A DNA stretch of 64,000 nt, from the NCBI GenBank assembly GCA_016793465.1, contig JAEUJW010000014.1, forward strand, positions 96,055 to 160,054, read 5' to 3'. Below are positions 18,735 through 27,220 of the stretch, piece after piece. Every line of letters starts with the position of its first letter. Position 1 is the stretch's first letter. The position numbers and the translations under genes are program-made. The notes below the pieces were generated by a model, which had not been told where the DNA came from, did not search any database, and saw only the letters and a list, made by a program, of their open reading frames with translations. Origin of the DNA: Myxococcales bacterium. GTDB lineage: Bacteria > Myxococcota > Polyangia > Nannocystales > Nannocystaceae.

Positions 18735-19118
18735 ATGGACCACAAGGCCGAGGCCGAGGACGACGAGATCGTGGGCGGCGGCGAGGCGCCGGACCCCGCC
18801 GAGGACGACTACGGGCCGCCGTTCGAGGCGCGCAGCTTCGGCGGCGAGTTCGTGTGGGCCCAGGCGCCGGGTTACACCGCCAAGGTGCTGCGCGTGCGCG
18901 CCGGCGAGAACGTGGCGATCTCGGTCAAGGGCCGCAAGGACATGTTCGTGATGCTGACCGGCGGGCGGGCCATGCTCGAGACGCGGGGCGACGACAACAT
19001 CGACCGCGTCGAGCTGCTGCCGGCCACGCCGGTGGCGATCGCCGAGAGCGAGGTGGTCTACCGCCTGGTGGCGATGACCGACGTCGAGCTGTTCACGATC
19101 TACGCGCCGAAGGCCTGA
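18735..19118 (+). CDS. Small cupin-fold protein
   Basis: A 127-residue soluble protein. After an acidic N-terminus (about 30 residues) the pattern AKVLRVRAGENVAISVKGRK, MFVMLTGGRAML and VELLPATPVAI fits a single cupin beta-barrel of the mannose-6-phosphate isomerase C-domain type. The His/Glu metal ligands of catalytic cupins are not evident, so a binding or regulatory role is as likely as enzymatic activity. It stands alone, convergent with the pentapeptide-repeat gene. Confidence 0.65.
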   Translation: MDHKAEAEDDEIVGGGEAPDPAEDDYGPPFEARSFGGEFVWAQAPGYTAKVLRVRAGENVAISVKGRKDMFVMLTGGRAMLETRGDDNIDRVELLPATPVAIAESEVVYRLVAMTDVELFTIYAPKA

Positions 19119-19129
19119 GACCCCCGCGG

Positions 19130-20290
19130 TCAGTCGGCGACCGTGAGCTCGACGCCGAGCTCCTCGCCGATCACGCGGGCCATGGCCCGGTCGCACAGGC
19201 CGAACTGCGCGCCGAAGTGGCCGAGCACCTGCAGCTGGGTCGGCTGCACCGACGCGGAGCACGAGGCCAGGCCGCACATCAGGGCGAAGTACACGCGGCG
19301 GGCCCAGTCGGACGCGGGCGCGACGATCGTGATGGCCTCGAGGTTGATCCGCCCGGTCGGCATCATTCTTTGTAGCTCGGGCTGGGTGTAGCCGATGCCC
19401 TCGCCGATCGCGACCAGGAACTGGCCGGCGTCGGGGCCGCGATCGCCGCCGAGCAGCAGCAGCAGGCCGAAGGTGGCGAGGCCGCGGCGCACCTCGTCGG
19501 GCTCGCCGCGCAGGCGGGCGAACACCGCGGGCATGTCGTCGACGGTCGGCGGCGGGGCGGCCTGACGCGCGCCCTCGAGGTTCGCGCGCTTCAGGTCCGC
19601 GTCGCGCAGGTCGCAGTCCTCGAGGTCGGCGTCGCCGAGGTCGACCTCGCGGAAGATGGCCTGCTGGGCCCGCGCGGCCGTCAGCGAGGCGCCGCGCAGC
19701 GAAGCGCCGCGCAGCAGGGCCGGGCCGACCGGCGAGAGCGCGAGCGTCGACTCGATCAGCTCGCACGGGCCGAAGCACGCGCCGCGCAGGTCGGCGCGCC
19801 GCAGCGAGGCGCCGACGAGCGAGGCGCCCGAGAGCACCGCGCCGACGAGGCCGGCGTCGTCGAGGCGACAGTCGTCGAGGCGGGCGCCGGCGAGGAAGGC
19901 GTCGCGCAGGTTGGCCCCGCGCAGGTCGGCGCCGCGGAGGTCGATCGGGACGTCGAGGTGGGCCTTGCGCCAGTGGTTGAAGCCGCGGACGTCGGCGACA
20001 AGGGCGGTCCGGAGGTCGAGCGGCGAGGCGACCGGGGCCGAGTTGGCGGCCGGCGCCACGGGCTTGCGCGCGGGGGTGTTGGCGACCCGCGCGGCCGTCT
20101 TCTTGGCGGCTGTCTGCTTGGCGGCCTTCGCGGCTGCTCTGGTGGTCGACTCGGCGGCGGCCTTCGCGACCTTCTTGGTCGCCGTCCTGGCCGCGACCTT
20201 CCGGGCCGCCGTCCTGGCCGCGACCTTCCGGGCCGCCTTCTTCGCGGTCGTCTTCTTCGCGGTCCCCTGCCCCACCCTCGTCTTCGGCAT
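19130..20290 (-). CDS. Pentapeptide-repeat protein with basic KA-rich N-terminus and TerB-like C-terminal domain
   Basis: The 386-residue protein has three parts. Residues about 1-65 are a histone H1-like Lys/Ala/Arg tail (KKTTAKKAARKVAARTAARK). About 95-230 are pentapeptide repeats, A-[DNS]-L-x-x (DLRGADLRGANLRDA), which form a right-handed beta-helix. About 245-386 is a helical domain (GDRGPDAGQFLVAIGEGIGY) that resembles TerB/tellurite-resistance modules. Pentapeptide proteins can mimic DNA (MfpA, Qnr), but here the tail is basic, so nucleic-acid binding is possible only by inference. ATG 20290 is preferred over an upstream frame because CACACT lies 6 bases before it. A perfect 27-bp duplication encodes part of the tail. 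Confidence 0.75.
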   Translation of the reverse strand: MPKTRVGQGTAKKTTAKKAARKVAARTAARKVAARTATKKVAKAAAESTTRAAAKAAKQTAAKKTAARVANTPARKPVAPAANSAPVASPLDLRTALVADVRGFNHWRKAHLDVPIDLRGADLRGANLRDAFLAGARLDDCRLDDAGLVGAVLSGASLVGASLRRADLRGACFGPCELIESTLALSPVGPALLRGASLRGASLTAARAQQAIFREVDLGDADLEDCDLRDADLKRANLEGARQAAPPPTVDDMPAVFARLRGEPDEVRRGLATFGLLLLLGGDRGPDAGQFLVAIGEGIGYTQPELQRMMPTGRINLEAITIVAPASDWARRVYFALMCGLASCSASVQPTQLQVLGHFGAQFGLCDRAMARVIGEELGVELTVAD

Positions 20291-20382
20291 CGGCCGAGTG
20301 TGCCCGAACGGCGGGCTCGAAGGTCGACCTCCGCGTGTTTCAAACTCGCCCGGAAACGAACCTACTGGCGCGCTGCCGTCCC

Positions 20383-21048
20383 TCAGCGGTAGATATGACG
20401 CAGCCACTCGGCTAAACCGGCGTATGCTGGGCAGTCCAGGGCGAACAAGCCGTCACGCAACGCTTGGTGCACGCCGCGTCCCGGGTGTGGTTGCCACGCC
20501 AGCCAGGTCGACATCTCGGCCTTCACTCGGGCGGTCGAGCGAAATTTTGGTGTGGGTAACGCGTGCACAGTCGCCTGTGCACGCTCATACAGCGCACGCT
20601 CGGACGGGCTCACGCAGTCGTGCAAAAAGTCCTCGAGCGCTCCGTCGTCGCGGTTGTTCGGCATGATCCATACTCCGAGATCCGCGAGCCCATCCGTGTG
20701 CTGGAATATCTGTCCACGGTGTTGAGGTGCGCGGTTGGCACGGGTGAATCCGGCCTCGTTCAGGAGCTTCTCGAGACGCTCGGATGTCCGGACGAAGCCA
20801 AGAGCTGAATTGGCCACAAAATCGGCGTCGATCACGACCGCGAGCCGCTTCAGTAGGCCGTCGTACAGCTGATTCAAGAGCACTGGAAGGTGCTTCAGGA
20901 GGCCTTCCTTGGAGTTGTGATCACCACCCACGTCCCGCGGCGGTGTGACCTGGACGGCAGTCCGCAGGTCCATCCGATCACGCACGGCTTCGAAGAACAG
21001 ACGATCGGACTCGCCTTCCACGAGGAGGATGTTGTCGCGGCTGCGCAT
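20383..21048 (-). CDS. TOPRIM-domain protein (DUF3226-like), effector partner of the AAA ATPase
   Basis: The 221-residue protein has a TOPRIM fold signature: LLVEGESDRLFF with the catalytic-type Glu11, and AVVIDADF with Asp74 and Asp76. TOPRIM domains of this sort are metal-dependent nucleases in OLD, Gabija and PARIS antiphage systems. The start codon overlaps the ATPase stop (TGATG at 21046-21050), so the two are coupled and probably form one complex, ATPase as sensor and TOPRIM as toxic nuclease (inference from those systems). Codon usage is less G/C-biased than in neighbouring genes, a sign of transfer. DUF3226 is assigned from the pattern and not confirmed by search. Confidence 0.75.
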   Translation of the reverse strand: MRSRDNILLVEGESDRLFFEAVRDRMDLRTAVQVTPPRDVGGDHNSKEGLLKHLPVLLNQLYDGLLKRLAVVIDADFVANSALGFVRTSERLEKLLNEAGFTRANRAPQHRGQIFQHTDGLADLGVWIMPNNRDDGALEDFLHDCVSPSERALYERAQATVHALPTPKFRSTARVKAEMSTWLAWQPHPGRGVHQALRDGLFALDCPAYAGLAEWLRHIYR

Positions 21049-22133
21049 CAGCGGACCTCCACGTCGGTCTGCGTGATCGCGTAGAGCTGTTCTTCATCGA
21101 AGATCGTGGCGATCGTGCGTCCACGGTCGCTGGTGCGGACGCTGCGGCCCACGCGGAACAGCACACCCTCGACATCCTGGTTGGCGTGCGCGGCGCGGGC
21201 GAAGCTCTCGATGCAGTCCCAGCTGTGGGTGGTGGCGAACACCTGGATGTCGAGTCGGGCCGCCATCTTGAAGATCAGCGACCAGACCTGCTCCTGCACG
21301 CTGTAATGCAGGCCGTTGTCGAACTCGTCGATCAGTAGGAAGCCACTCTTCGCCGGGAACAATTTCAACACAATCTGCAGTATCCGAACGACTCCGTCAC
21401 CGAGGCTGTGCAGCGGAACCGGCTCAGTGGCAGTAGAGAGCTTGACGCGCGGGCTGCGATGCAGGTTCGGCGTGCCGGTGTCGCGGACGAACGTTAGACC
21501 TTCGAACTCGGGCGCGAGAATCTGTAATGCCTCGCGGACCACGTTTTGACCGTCCGTCAACGCGATCTGATCCCATTCGTCGGCGAGGACGTCGCTGGGC
21601 ACGAATTGAGTTGGAACATGGCTGCACGGCAGCCCTTGTGTCGGGGCCGACAGCGGTTCAGATTGCGGAGTCAGGTTGATAAGAAATAACCGCTTCTTGC
21701 CCCTGGTGACTTGCAGAGCCGGGACGACCTCTACCCAGGAATCACCGGTAGGGATGGCTGTGAGAAACGGAGCGGGGCGCAGGTCCCTTGCGCGATAACC
21801 GAAGCTCAAGACGAGGCACGACTCCGATGCGAGCTCACCGATTGAGATCGAGCGATTCCTGTCGTAACGGCGATCCGTGATAAGAGCCGCAAAAGGAAGC
21901 GAAGCAGGTAACTCGATTGTCACCGCCTGGTTCAGTAGTCCAGCTTCGTGGTGTGAAGCCGCGATCTGTTGAAGGACGGATGGGCGTGCGTCTCCTGCGT
22001 AGATCCGCAGCGCCTCGAGCACCGTGCTCTTGCCGGAGTTGTTCTTGCCGACGATCAGGTTGACGCGCCCGAGCTTGCTGACCTGGAAGTCTTCGAGCAT
22101 CCGGAAGTTCTTGATCTCGAGGGACTTCAGCAT
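21048..22133 (-). CDS. AAA-family (SMC/OLD-like) ATPase, sensor of a putative two-gene defence system
   Basis: The 361-residue ATPase opens with LKSLEIKNFRMLEDFQV, typical of OLD/RecF-like proteins. Walker A is GKNNSGKST (29-37), the ABC-like signature region is LHSLGDGVVR (241-250), Walker B is FLLIDEFDNGLH (Asp269, Glu270) and the H-loop His303 is in ATTHS. No fused nuclease domain is present; that function is supplied by the coupled TOPRIM gene. The architecture is like PARIS (AriA/AriB) but with a DUF3226-like instead of a DUF4435 effector. No clear Shine-Dalgarno or -10 box is seen. The lower G+C of this gene pair suggests horizontal acquisition. Confidence 0.85.
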   Translation of the reverse strand: MLKSLEIKNFRMLEDFQVSKLGRVNLIVGKNNSGKSTVLEALRIYAGDARPSVLQQIAASHHEAGLLNQAVTIELPASLPFAALITDRRYDRNRSISIGELASESCLVLSFGYRARDLRPAPFLTAIPTGDSWVEVVPALQVTRGKKRLFLINLTPQSEPLSAPTQGLPCSHVPTQFVPSDVLADEWDQIALTDGQNVVREALQILAPEFEGLTFVRDTGTPNLHRSPRVKLSTATEPVPLHSLGDGVVRILQIVLKLFPAKSGFLLIDEFDNGLHYSVQEQVWSLIFKMAARLDIQVFATTHSWDCIESFARAAHANQDVEGVLFRVGRSVRTSDRGRTIATIFDEEQLYAITQTDVEVR

Positions 22134-22207
22134 GGCGGTCTCGGAGGAGCGGGTGCGGCGATCAAGCCCCAGGCGCGCGTCGAGGGCAAGTTACCCGACA
22201 ATTTACG

Positions 22208-23518
22208 TCACATGCACTCGTTGCGGGGGTCGCCGGGCTCGTGGCACTTGAGGCACACGCGGTGGTTGTGGGCCGCGAGCGAGCTGCAGCGCAGCGATCC
22301 CGCGAAGCCCGGGCCGTGGGGGCTGACGTTGAGGCCGGGGGTCGCGGCGCCGGTGGTCGCGTGGCAGGCCAGGCACGAGTCCTCGGTGTGGCAGGACGCG
22401 CAGGTGGCGAGGTTGCGCTGGGCGGCGAACGCGTGGCTCTGCGGGGCCGTGGGCGGGCCGTCCCACCCGGGCGGGTGGAAGCGCAGCGACGAGCCCACGC
22501 CGAAGCGGGCGTCGGGTCCGGTGTTGTCGAGGCCGAGGCGCTGGTGGCAGGCCAGGCAGTCGGTCTGCAGGCGGTGGCACGACTGGCAGTCCTGGGTGTT
22601 GGCGCGGGCGTCGAGCGCGTGGGTCGTCAGGTAGTCGCCGGCGTGGATGCGCATCGGCTTGATCGCGCCGGCGTGGCAGTCGGTGCAGAACGTCTCGTCG
22701 TGGCACTGCTTGCACAGCTGCGGGCTCGACTTGGCGACCGCGCGGTGGTCCTCGACGAACGCCAGGTCGTGGGCCGCGCCCCAGCTGCTCTGGCCGCGCG
22801 GGACCAGGGCCGGGGCCACGCGGTCGCTGAAGCTGCGCGTCACCAGCTTGCCGGAGCCGTCGCTCGGGTGGCACGCGCCGCAGCGGTCGCTGGCCTTGCG
22901 CCCGTCGTGGCAGGTCAGGCAGGTCTTCTCGGCCGGCAGCTGCAGCGTGGTCGCCAGGCGGACCTTGCTCATGTCGCCGTGGCAGGTCTGGCAATTGGCG
23001 CCGCGCGCGAGGTGGCTCTGGTGGTTGAACGCGAGGTTGGCCTTCGGCGCGCGGATGGTCGCGGCCACGCGCATCGCCGTGTGGGTCGGGTCGGGCGCGC
23101 CGGTCATGCCGGGCGGGCCGGGCACCTTCGTCACGCGCGTGTGGCACAGGTCGCAGCGGGCCGGCTCGCTCGCGGGGCGCGGGTGCTGCGCGCCGTGGCA
23201 GCCGTCGCAGGTCGCGCCGGTCGGGAAGTTGAAGTCGGCGGTCTGCGTCGACGCGTGGATCTTGGTGTGGCAGCGGACGCAGTCGATCTTGAGCGCGAGG
23301 TGCTGCGCGTGGCTGAAGCGCAGCGGCAGCTCCTGCTCGGGGTAGACCGGGCTGCCGCCGCGGACCGGGCCGTGCATGACCGCCGCGGTGGCCGGGCGCT
23401 CGCCCTGGGTGAGGCCGCCGCCGGCCGTGGCCGCGAGGCCGACCGCGAACGCGAACATGAGCGCGAGCAGGGCGAGCGTGCCGTGGCGCAGGGCGGGGTT
23501 TCGTGGTCGCTGGTTCAT
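22208..23518 (-). CDS. Periplasmic/surface multihaem cytochrome c (13 CxxCH motifs)
   Basis: A Sec-type signal or anchor helix (TLALLALMFAFAVGLAATAGG) precedes 13 haem-binding CxxCH motifs: CVRCH, CDGCH, CDLCH, CQTCH, CLTCH, CGACH, CKQCH, CTDCH, CQSCH, CLACH, CASCH, CLACH, CLKCH. Many extra His residues (FSHAQH, FNHQSHLA) could be distal haem ligands. This fits class III/c7-like multihaem cytochromes that move electrons through the periplasm or across the outer membrane. It starts 4 bases after the beta-barrel gene with GGAGGTGA upstream, so both are one operon and may form a porin-cytochrome conduit. The physiological donor and acceptor are unknown. Confidence 0.9.
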   Translation of the reverse strand: MNQRPRNPALRHGTLALLALMFAFAVGLAATAGGGLTQGERPATAAVMHGPVRGGSPVYPEQELPLRFSHAQHLALKIDCVRCHTKIHASTQTADFNFPTGATCDGCHGAQHPRPASEPARCDLCHTRVTKVPGPPGMTGAPDPTHTAMRVAATIRAPKANLAFNHQSHLARGANCQTCHGDMSKVRLATTLQLPAEKTCLTCHDGRKASDRCGACHPSDGSGKLVTRSFSDRVAPALVPRGQSSWGAAHDLAFVEDHRAVAKSSPQLCKQCHDETFCTDCHAGAIKPMRIHAGDYLTTHALDARANTQDCQSCHRLQTDCLACHQRLGLDNTGPDARFGVGSSLRFHPPGWDGPPTAPQSHAFAAQRNLATCASCHTEDSCLACHATTGAATPGLNVSPHGPGFAGSLRCSSLAAHNHRVCLKCHEPGDPRNECM

Positions 23519-23522
23519 GGCC

Positions 23523-25025
23523 TCACCTCCCTACCCGGAGCGTCCAGTCGGCGGTCAGCGCCCCGAACACCCGGAACGCCTGCTGGTAGTAGCTGGTGAA
23601 CATCTCCTCGCCGAGCACCGCGAGGTGCAGCCCGCGCCACAGCTGGGCGTTGAGGCCGGCCTGCAGGGCGATGCTGTAGCCGTCGCGGGCGGCGTTGACC
23701 TCGTCGCGGTACTTGACCGCGTAGACGCGGCCGTCGACGGCGAGGCGGTCCCACAGGATCATCGTGCGCGTGTCGAGGTTGGCGCCGGCGCGCAGGCCCC
23801 CCTCGCCGCCGAGGCCGTAGCCGTCGAGGCGCGCGGCGAACCGGCGGACGCGGTAGTTGACGGTCGCGCCGCCGCCGGCGCCGACGCGCAGGCGCCGCTC
23901 GGGCACGCTGCCGAGCGCGGTGACCTCGTCGCGGAAGAACCGCGTCTGGGCCCGCGCCGCCAGCGTCCACTTGCCGAGCCCGACCTGATACACGAGGCGC
24001 GCGTCCTCGAAGTCCTGCTGGTTGAACACGTTGAAGATGGAGTCGAGGTCGAACACCGGGCGCGTGCGCAGGTAGAACGCGCGCAGCAGGTGCTTGTCGG
24101 TGAACGCGAGCTGCAGGCCGGCCGAGACGTCGTCGACGCGGGCGGTGCCGACGTTGTAGCGCAGCGAGCCGTAGGGGCTGAGGCGGCCGTCGGCGAAGCG
24201 GCCCGCGAGCGCGAGGCTGACGATCTCCTGGTCGACGCCCGACAGCAGGCCCTGGCTGCCGTCGTCGTTGACGACCGAGCGGTTGACCCCGAGCGGCGAG
24301 AACGTGCGGCGGTAGGCCAGGCGCGCGTCGAGGAACTTCAGCCCGGTCGAGGCGACCGCGGCCCCGACCATCGGCGAGTAGGCGCGGTCGGCCGGGGTCG
24401 CGGCGGTGCCGTCGAGCTCGGCGGTCGGGAAGCCGAACAGCGCGGTGCCGTCGACCTGGAACCCGCCAAACGCCTCGACCGCCAGGTGCACCGGCGTGCG
24501 CAGGCGGATCCACGCGCCGTCGAAGGCGTACCAGTCGAGGCCCGACATCTCGAACTGCCGGCCCGCGCGCAGGTCGATCATCCCCTTCAGGTTCTCGGCC
24601 TCGAGGTAGGCGAACATGATGTCGATCTGGCGCTGGTCGAGCGTGCCGACCAGGCGCGGGCCGAGCGTCGAGCCCTCGCGGGCGTAGCCGCCGAAGTCGT
24701 GGCGCACGCGCATCGACGAGACGATGCGCAGCTGGCCGTCCTCGAACGCGCGGCGCTTCTCGTCGGCCCCGCGCGGCTGCAGCAGGTCGTAGACGCCGAG
24801 GTTGACGTACTGCACGAGCCGCCGCCGCGACAGCAGCGCGCCCTCGGGCCCGGGCACGCGGACCATGTAGCCCTCGCCGAGGGTGCGGGCGATCGTGCGG
24901 ATCTCGGTCGCCTCCGCGATCGGCGAGGCCCCCAGCAGCGCCGCCAACGCCAGCGCCGCGGCGCCGCGTCCCCGCCGGCGAACCGGCGACGTCCGTGCGC
25001 GGGTGGCTGGGCTCGCCCTCGGCAA
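23523..25025 (-). CDS. Outer-membrane beta-barrel protein paired with the multihaem cytochrome
   Basis: About 500 residues with a long basic signal peptide ending near SPIAEA. The mature part is rich in alternating amphipathic strands with aromatic girdles (YGSLRYNVGTARVDDVSAG, LHLAVLGEEMFTSYYQQ) and ends in WTLRVGR, as expected for a large outer-membrane barrel. A segment near residues 110-140 (IDLRAGRQFEMSGLDWYAFD) resembles strands found in barrel proteins encoded beside multihaem cytochromes. The likely role is a sheath or channel for the cytochrome, as MtrB is for MtrA, though no sequence homology to MtrB is claimed. TTG 25025 is chosen: it gives a proper signal peptide and has TAGAGT 8 bases upstream. 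Confidence 0.7.
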   Translation of the reverse strand: MPRASPATRARTSPVRRRGRGAAALALAALLGASPIAEATEIRTIARTLGEGYMVRVPGPEGALLSRRRLVQYVNLGVYDLLQPRGADEKRRAFEDGQLRIVSSMRVRHDFGGYAREGSTLGPRLVGTLDQRQIDIMFAYLEAENLKGMIDLRAGRQFEMSGLDWYAFDGAWIRLRTPVHLAVEAFGGFQVDGTALFGFPTAELDGTAATPADRAYSPMVGAAVASTGLKFLDARLAYRRTFSPLGVNRSVVNDDGSQGLLSGVDQEIVSLALAGRFADGRLSPYGSLRYNVGTARVDDVSAGLQLAFTDKHLLRAFYLRTRPVFDLDSIFNVFNQQDFEDARLVYQVGLGKWTLAARAQTRFFRDEVTALGSVPERRLRVGAGGGATVNYRVRRFAARLDGYGLGGEGGLRAGANLDTRTMILWDRLAVDGRVYAVKYRDEVNAARDGYSIALQAGLNAQLWRGLHLAVLGEEMFTSYYQQAFRVFGALTADWTLRVGR

Positions 25026-25137
25026 ACGCCCGTACTCTAAGCCATTCGCCGGCCGAGCGGGCGGGCCCCGGGGCCCTCCCCTGCCCGGCGTCACGAACTT
25101 CCGCCGGCGGGCCTTCCCCCTGTATCCTTGGCGCCGC

Positions 25138-27024
25138 ATGCCCCGCGCCCGAACCGTCCGCGCCGCCGCGCTCGTTGCGTGTGCGACGATCGCCTGCCGC
25201 CCGCGGACCGAGACCGCGCCGCCCGAGCCCGGCCCCGTGCCCGTCGCCTGGTACGAGGGCGACGCGCTGCAGGCCCGCGTCGCCCCCGCGCCCGCCAAGG
25301 CCGGACCCGAGGCCCCCCCGCCGGGCGGCGGGGCGATCCACGCCGCCGCCGTGGCCCGCGTCGACGTCCTGCTCGACCTCCTCGACGCCGCCCGCTTCGC
25401 CGACGACGCCGCCGCCCGCGAGGCGCTGTGGCAGGGCCTCGGCGGGGCCGCGGCCACCCGCGGCGGCGAGGCCACCCGCGAGGCCGGCGCGCGCATCCTC
25501 GCCGAGGCGATCGAGCTCGACGCGGCCGGCGATCTCAACGACGACGCGCGCGGCTTCCTCGCCGGGGCGATCGCCCTGCTGAGCGCCGATCTCGGGCTCG
25601 TGGGCGCCGCCGACGACCTCTCGATCCGCACCAGCGTCTACCGCGACGTCGCCGACGGCCACCCGCGGGCCGCCGACAACGCCCGCTGGCGGCTCTACGA
25701 CCACGTGCGCGGCTGCCTCGCCGGGGCCATGGCCGCGCCCCAGGACCGCCGCCTCGAGGTCGCGCTGCACAGCCTGTATGTCCGCGAGGACAGCCTCGCG
25801 CCCTGGCTCGACGACCGCGCCGTGCACGCCCAGGCCCCGCTGCCGGCCCCCGACGACCTCGTCGAGCTGATGACCGGCGAGCGCGGCAAGCTCGGCGGCG
25901 ACCCGCGCTGGCGCACCGTCGCCGGCAAGCGCGGCCCGCTCGACGCGAGCCTCGAGCAGACCGTGCTAGCGACCCTGCCCGCGGCCCGCGATCCGGCCTG
26001 GCCGCTGGCGATCATGCCGGTCGGCACCGGCAAGCGCGACAGCCTGGTCCCGATCGTGCGCATCGACGACCGCGAGGTCACCGTCGACCTCGGCCGCCCC
26101 GACGTCCGCACCGGCGAGCGCGGCTCGCCCGAGCTGGTCAAGGCCCTCGAGGGCGCGCTGGCCCGCGACGGCCGCGGCGCGGTGCTGCTGGTCGCGCCGC
26201 CGATGCTGCCCTCGCCCGCGGTCAACTCGATCTTCCGCACGCTCTACGACGGCCGCGTCGCCCGCATCGAGCTGGCCGTGCGCGAGCCGCGGGTCGGCGA
26301 GGGCGCCGGCGACGTGGTCGTGCAGCTGCCGCTGGCGATCGTCCGCGACAGCGATCCCGGGCCCGCCGCGGTCGCGCTGCGCAAGGCCCGGCTGCACCTC
26401 CACCTCGGCGGTCGCGGCGCGCGGCTGGCGGTCGACGGCCGCTGGCACGACCTGCGCCCCGGCCCGTCCGACCTCGCCAACCTGCTCATCGCCCTCGACC
26501 GCGCCTACCCGCGCGAGCACATGATCACCGTCGGCCTCGGCGACGACCTGCTCTACCAGCAGCTGCTCGACGACGTGCGCGCGCTGGTCGGCGGCCCGCA
26601 GAAGCACTTCGAGGTCGCCGCCTGGCGCCCCGCGGTCGCCCCGCCGCCCGAGCCGCCGCCGGCCAAGGCCGTCGCCGCCGAGGAGAAGCGCCTGCAGAAC
26701 CGCTTCAACCTCTACACCGAGACGATGTTCGCCGCGCTCGACACCAGGGCCGCGCTGCCGGAGGGCGACACCCGCCGGCTCGAGGCGCTGGCCCGCCAGC
26801 TGCTGCGCTGCCTGCCCGAGATCGAGGCCCCGTTGAAGTCCGGCGAGCAGGTCCGCCTCGACCTCCGCTTCGACGAGGGCCGCCTGGCCCAGATCACCGC
26901 CGCGAAGCTGGCCAAGGCCCCCGCCGCGGCCGTGCAGGCCTGCGCCGAGGACGAGTCCCGCGGCTTCCGCCTGCGCGAGGCGCCCGGCGCGGTGACGGTC
27001 GGCGTGCTGCTGTCGCCCAACTGA
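25138..27024 (+). CDS. Large lipoprotein, function unknown (weak ExbD/TolR-like segments)
   Basis: A 628-residue lipoprotein (signal VRAAALVACATIAC) with an alpha-helical N-terminal third and alpha/beta regions after it. Two stretches, VLLVAPPMLPSPAVNSIFR and YPREHMITVGLGDDLLYQQL, look like the periplasmic fold of ExbD/TolR (strand, then helix after a D-x-x-L-x-Y), but this is weak. The C-terminal 90 residues (LARQLLRCLPEIEAPLKSGE to the end) resemble the TonB/AgmX-type C-terminal domains of myxobacterial proteins. ATG 25138 has TATCCT 9 bases upstream and is divergent from the barrel gene at 25025. Function not assigned. Confidence 0.65.
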   Translation: MPRARTVRAAALVACATIACRPRTETAPPEPGPVPVAWYEGDALQARVAPAPAKAGPEAPPPGGGAIHAAAVARVDVLLDLLDAARFADDAAAREALWQGLGGAAATRGGEATREAGARILAEAIELDAAGDLNDDARGFLAGAIALLSADLGLVGAADDLSIRTSVYRDVADGHPRAADNARWRLYDHVRGCLAGAMAAPQDRRLEVALHSLYVREDSLAPWLDDRAVHAQAPLPAPDDLVELMTGERGKLGGDPRWRTVAGKRGPLDASLEQTVLATLPAARDPAWPLAIMPVGTGKRDSLVPIVRIDDREVTVDLGRPDVRTGERGSPELVKALEGALARDGRGAVLLVAPPMLPSPAVNSIFRTLYDGRVARIELAVREPRVGEGAGDVVVQLPLAIVRDSDPGPAAVALRKARLHLHLGGRGARLAVDGRWHDLRPGPSDLANLLIALDRAYPREHMITVGLGDDLLYQQLLDDVRALVGGPQKHFEVAAWRPAVAPPPEPPPAKAVAAEEKRLQNRFNLYTETMFAALDTRAALPEGDTRRLEALARQLLRCLPEIEAPLKSGEQVRLDLRFDEGRLAQITAAKLAKAPAAAVQACAEDESRGFRLREAPGAVTVGVLLSPN

Positions 27025-27220
27025 GGCCTCCTTCAGGCTCCTGCGACCCGCGCACGCGCCCGCGGGGCCGCCCGGCGGCAATCACCTGCGTCACGCGAGG
27101 GAAGCCCGGAGCGCCCGCAGGAGCCCGTTTCACGGCGATCTGCGGCGTCCGCCGAAAATGCGCCCGGGCCGGCGCGCGCCGCGTATTCACCGCCCCCCGC
27201 AGATCCGTTACACCCTCGTC

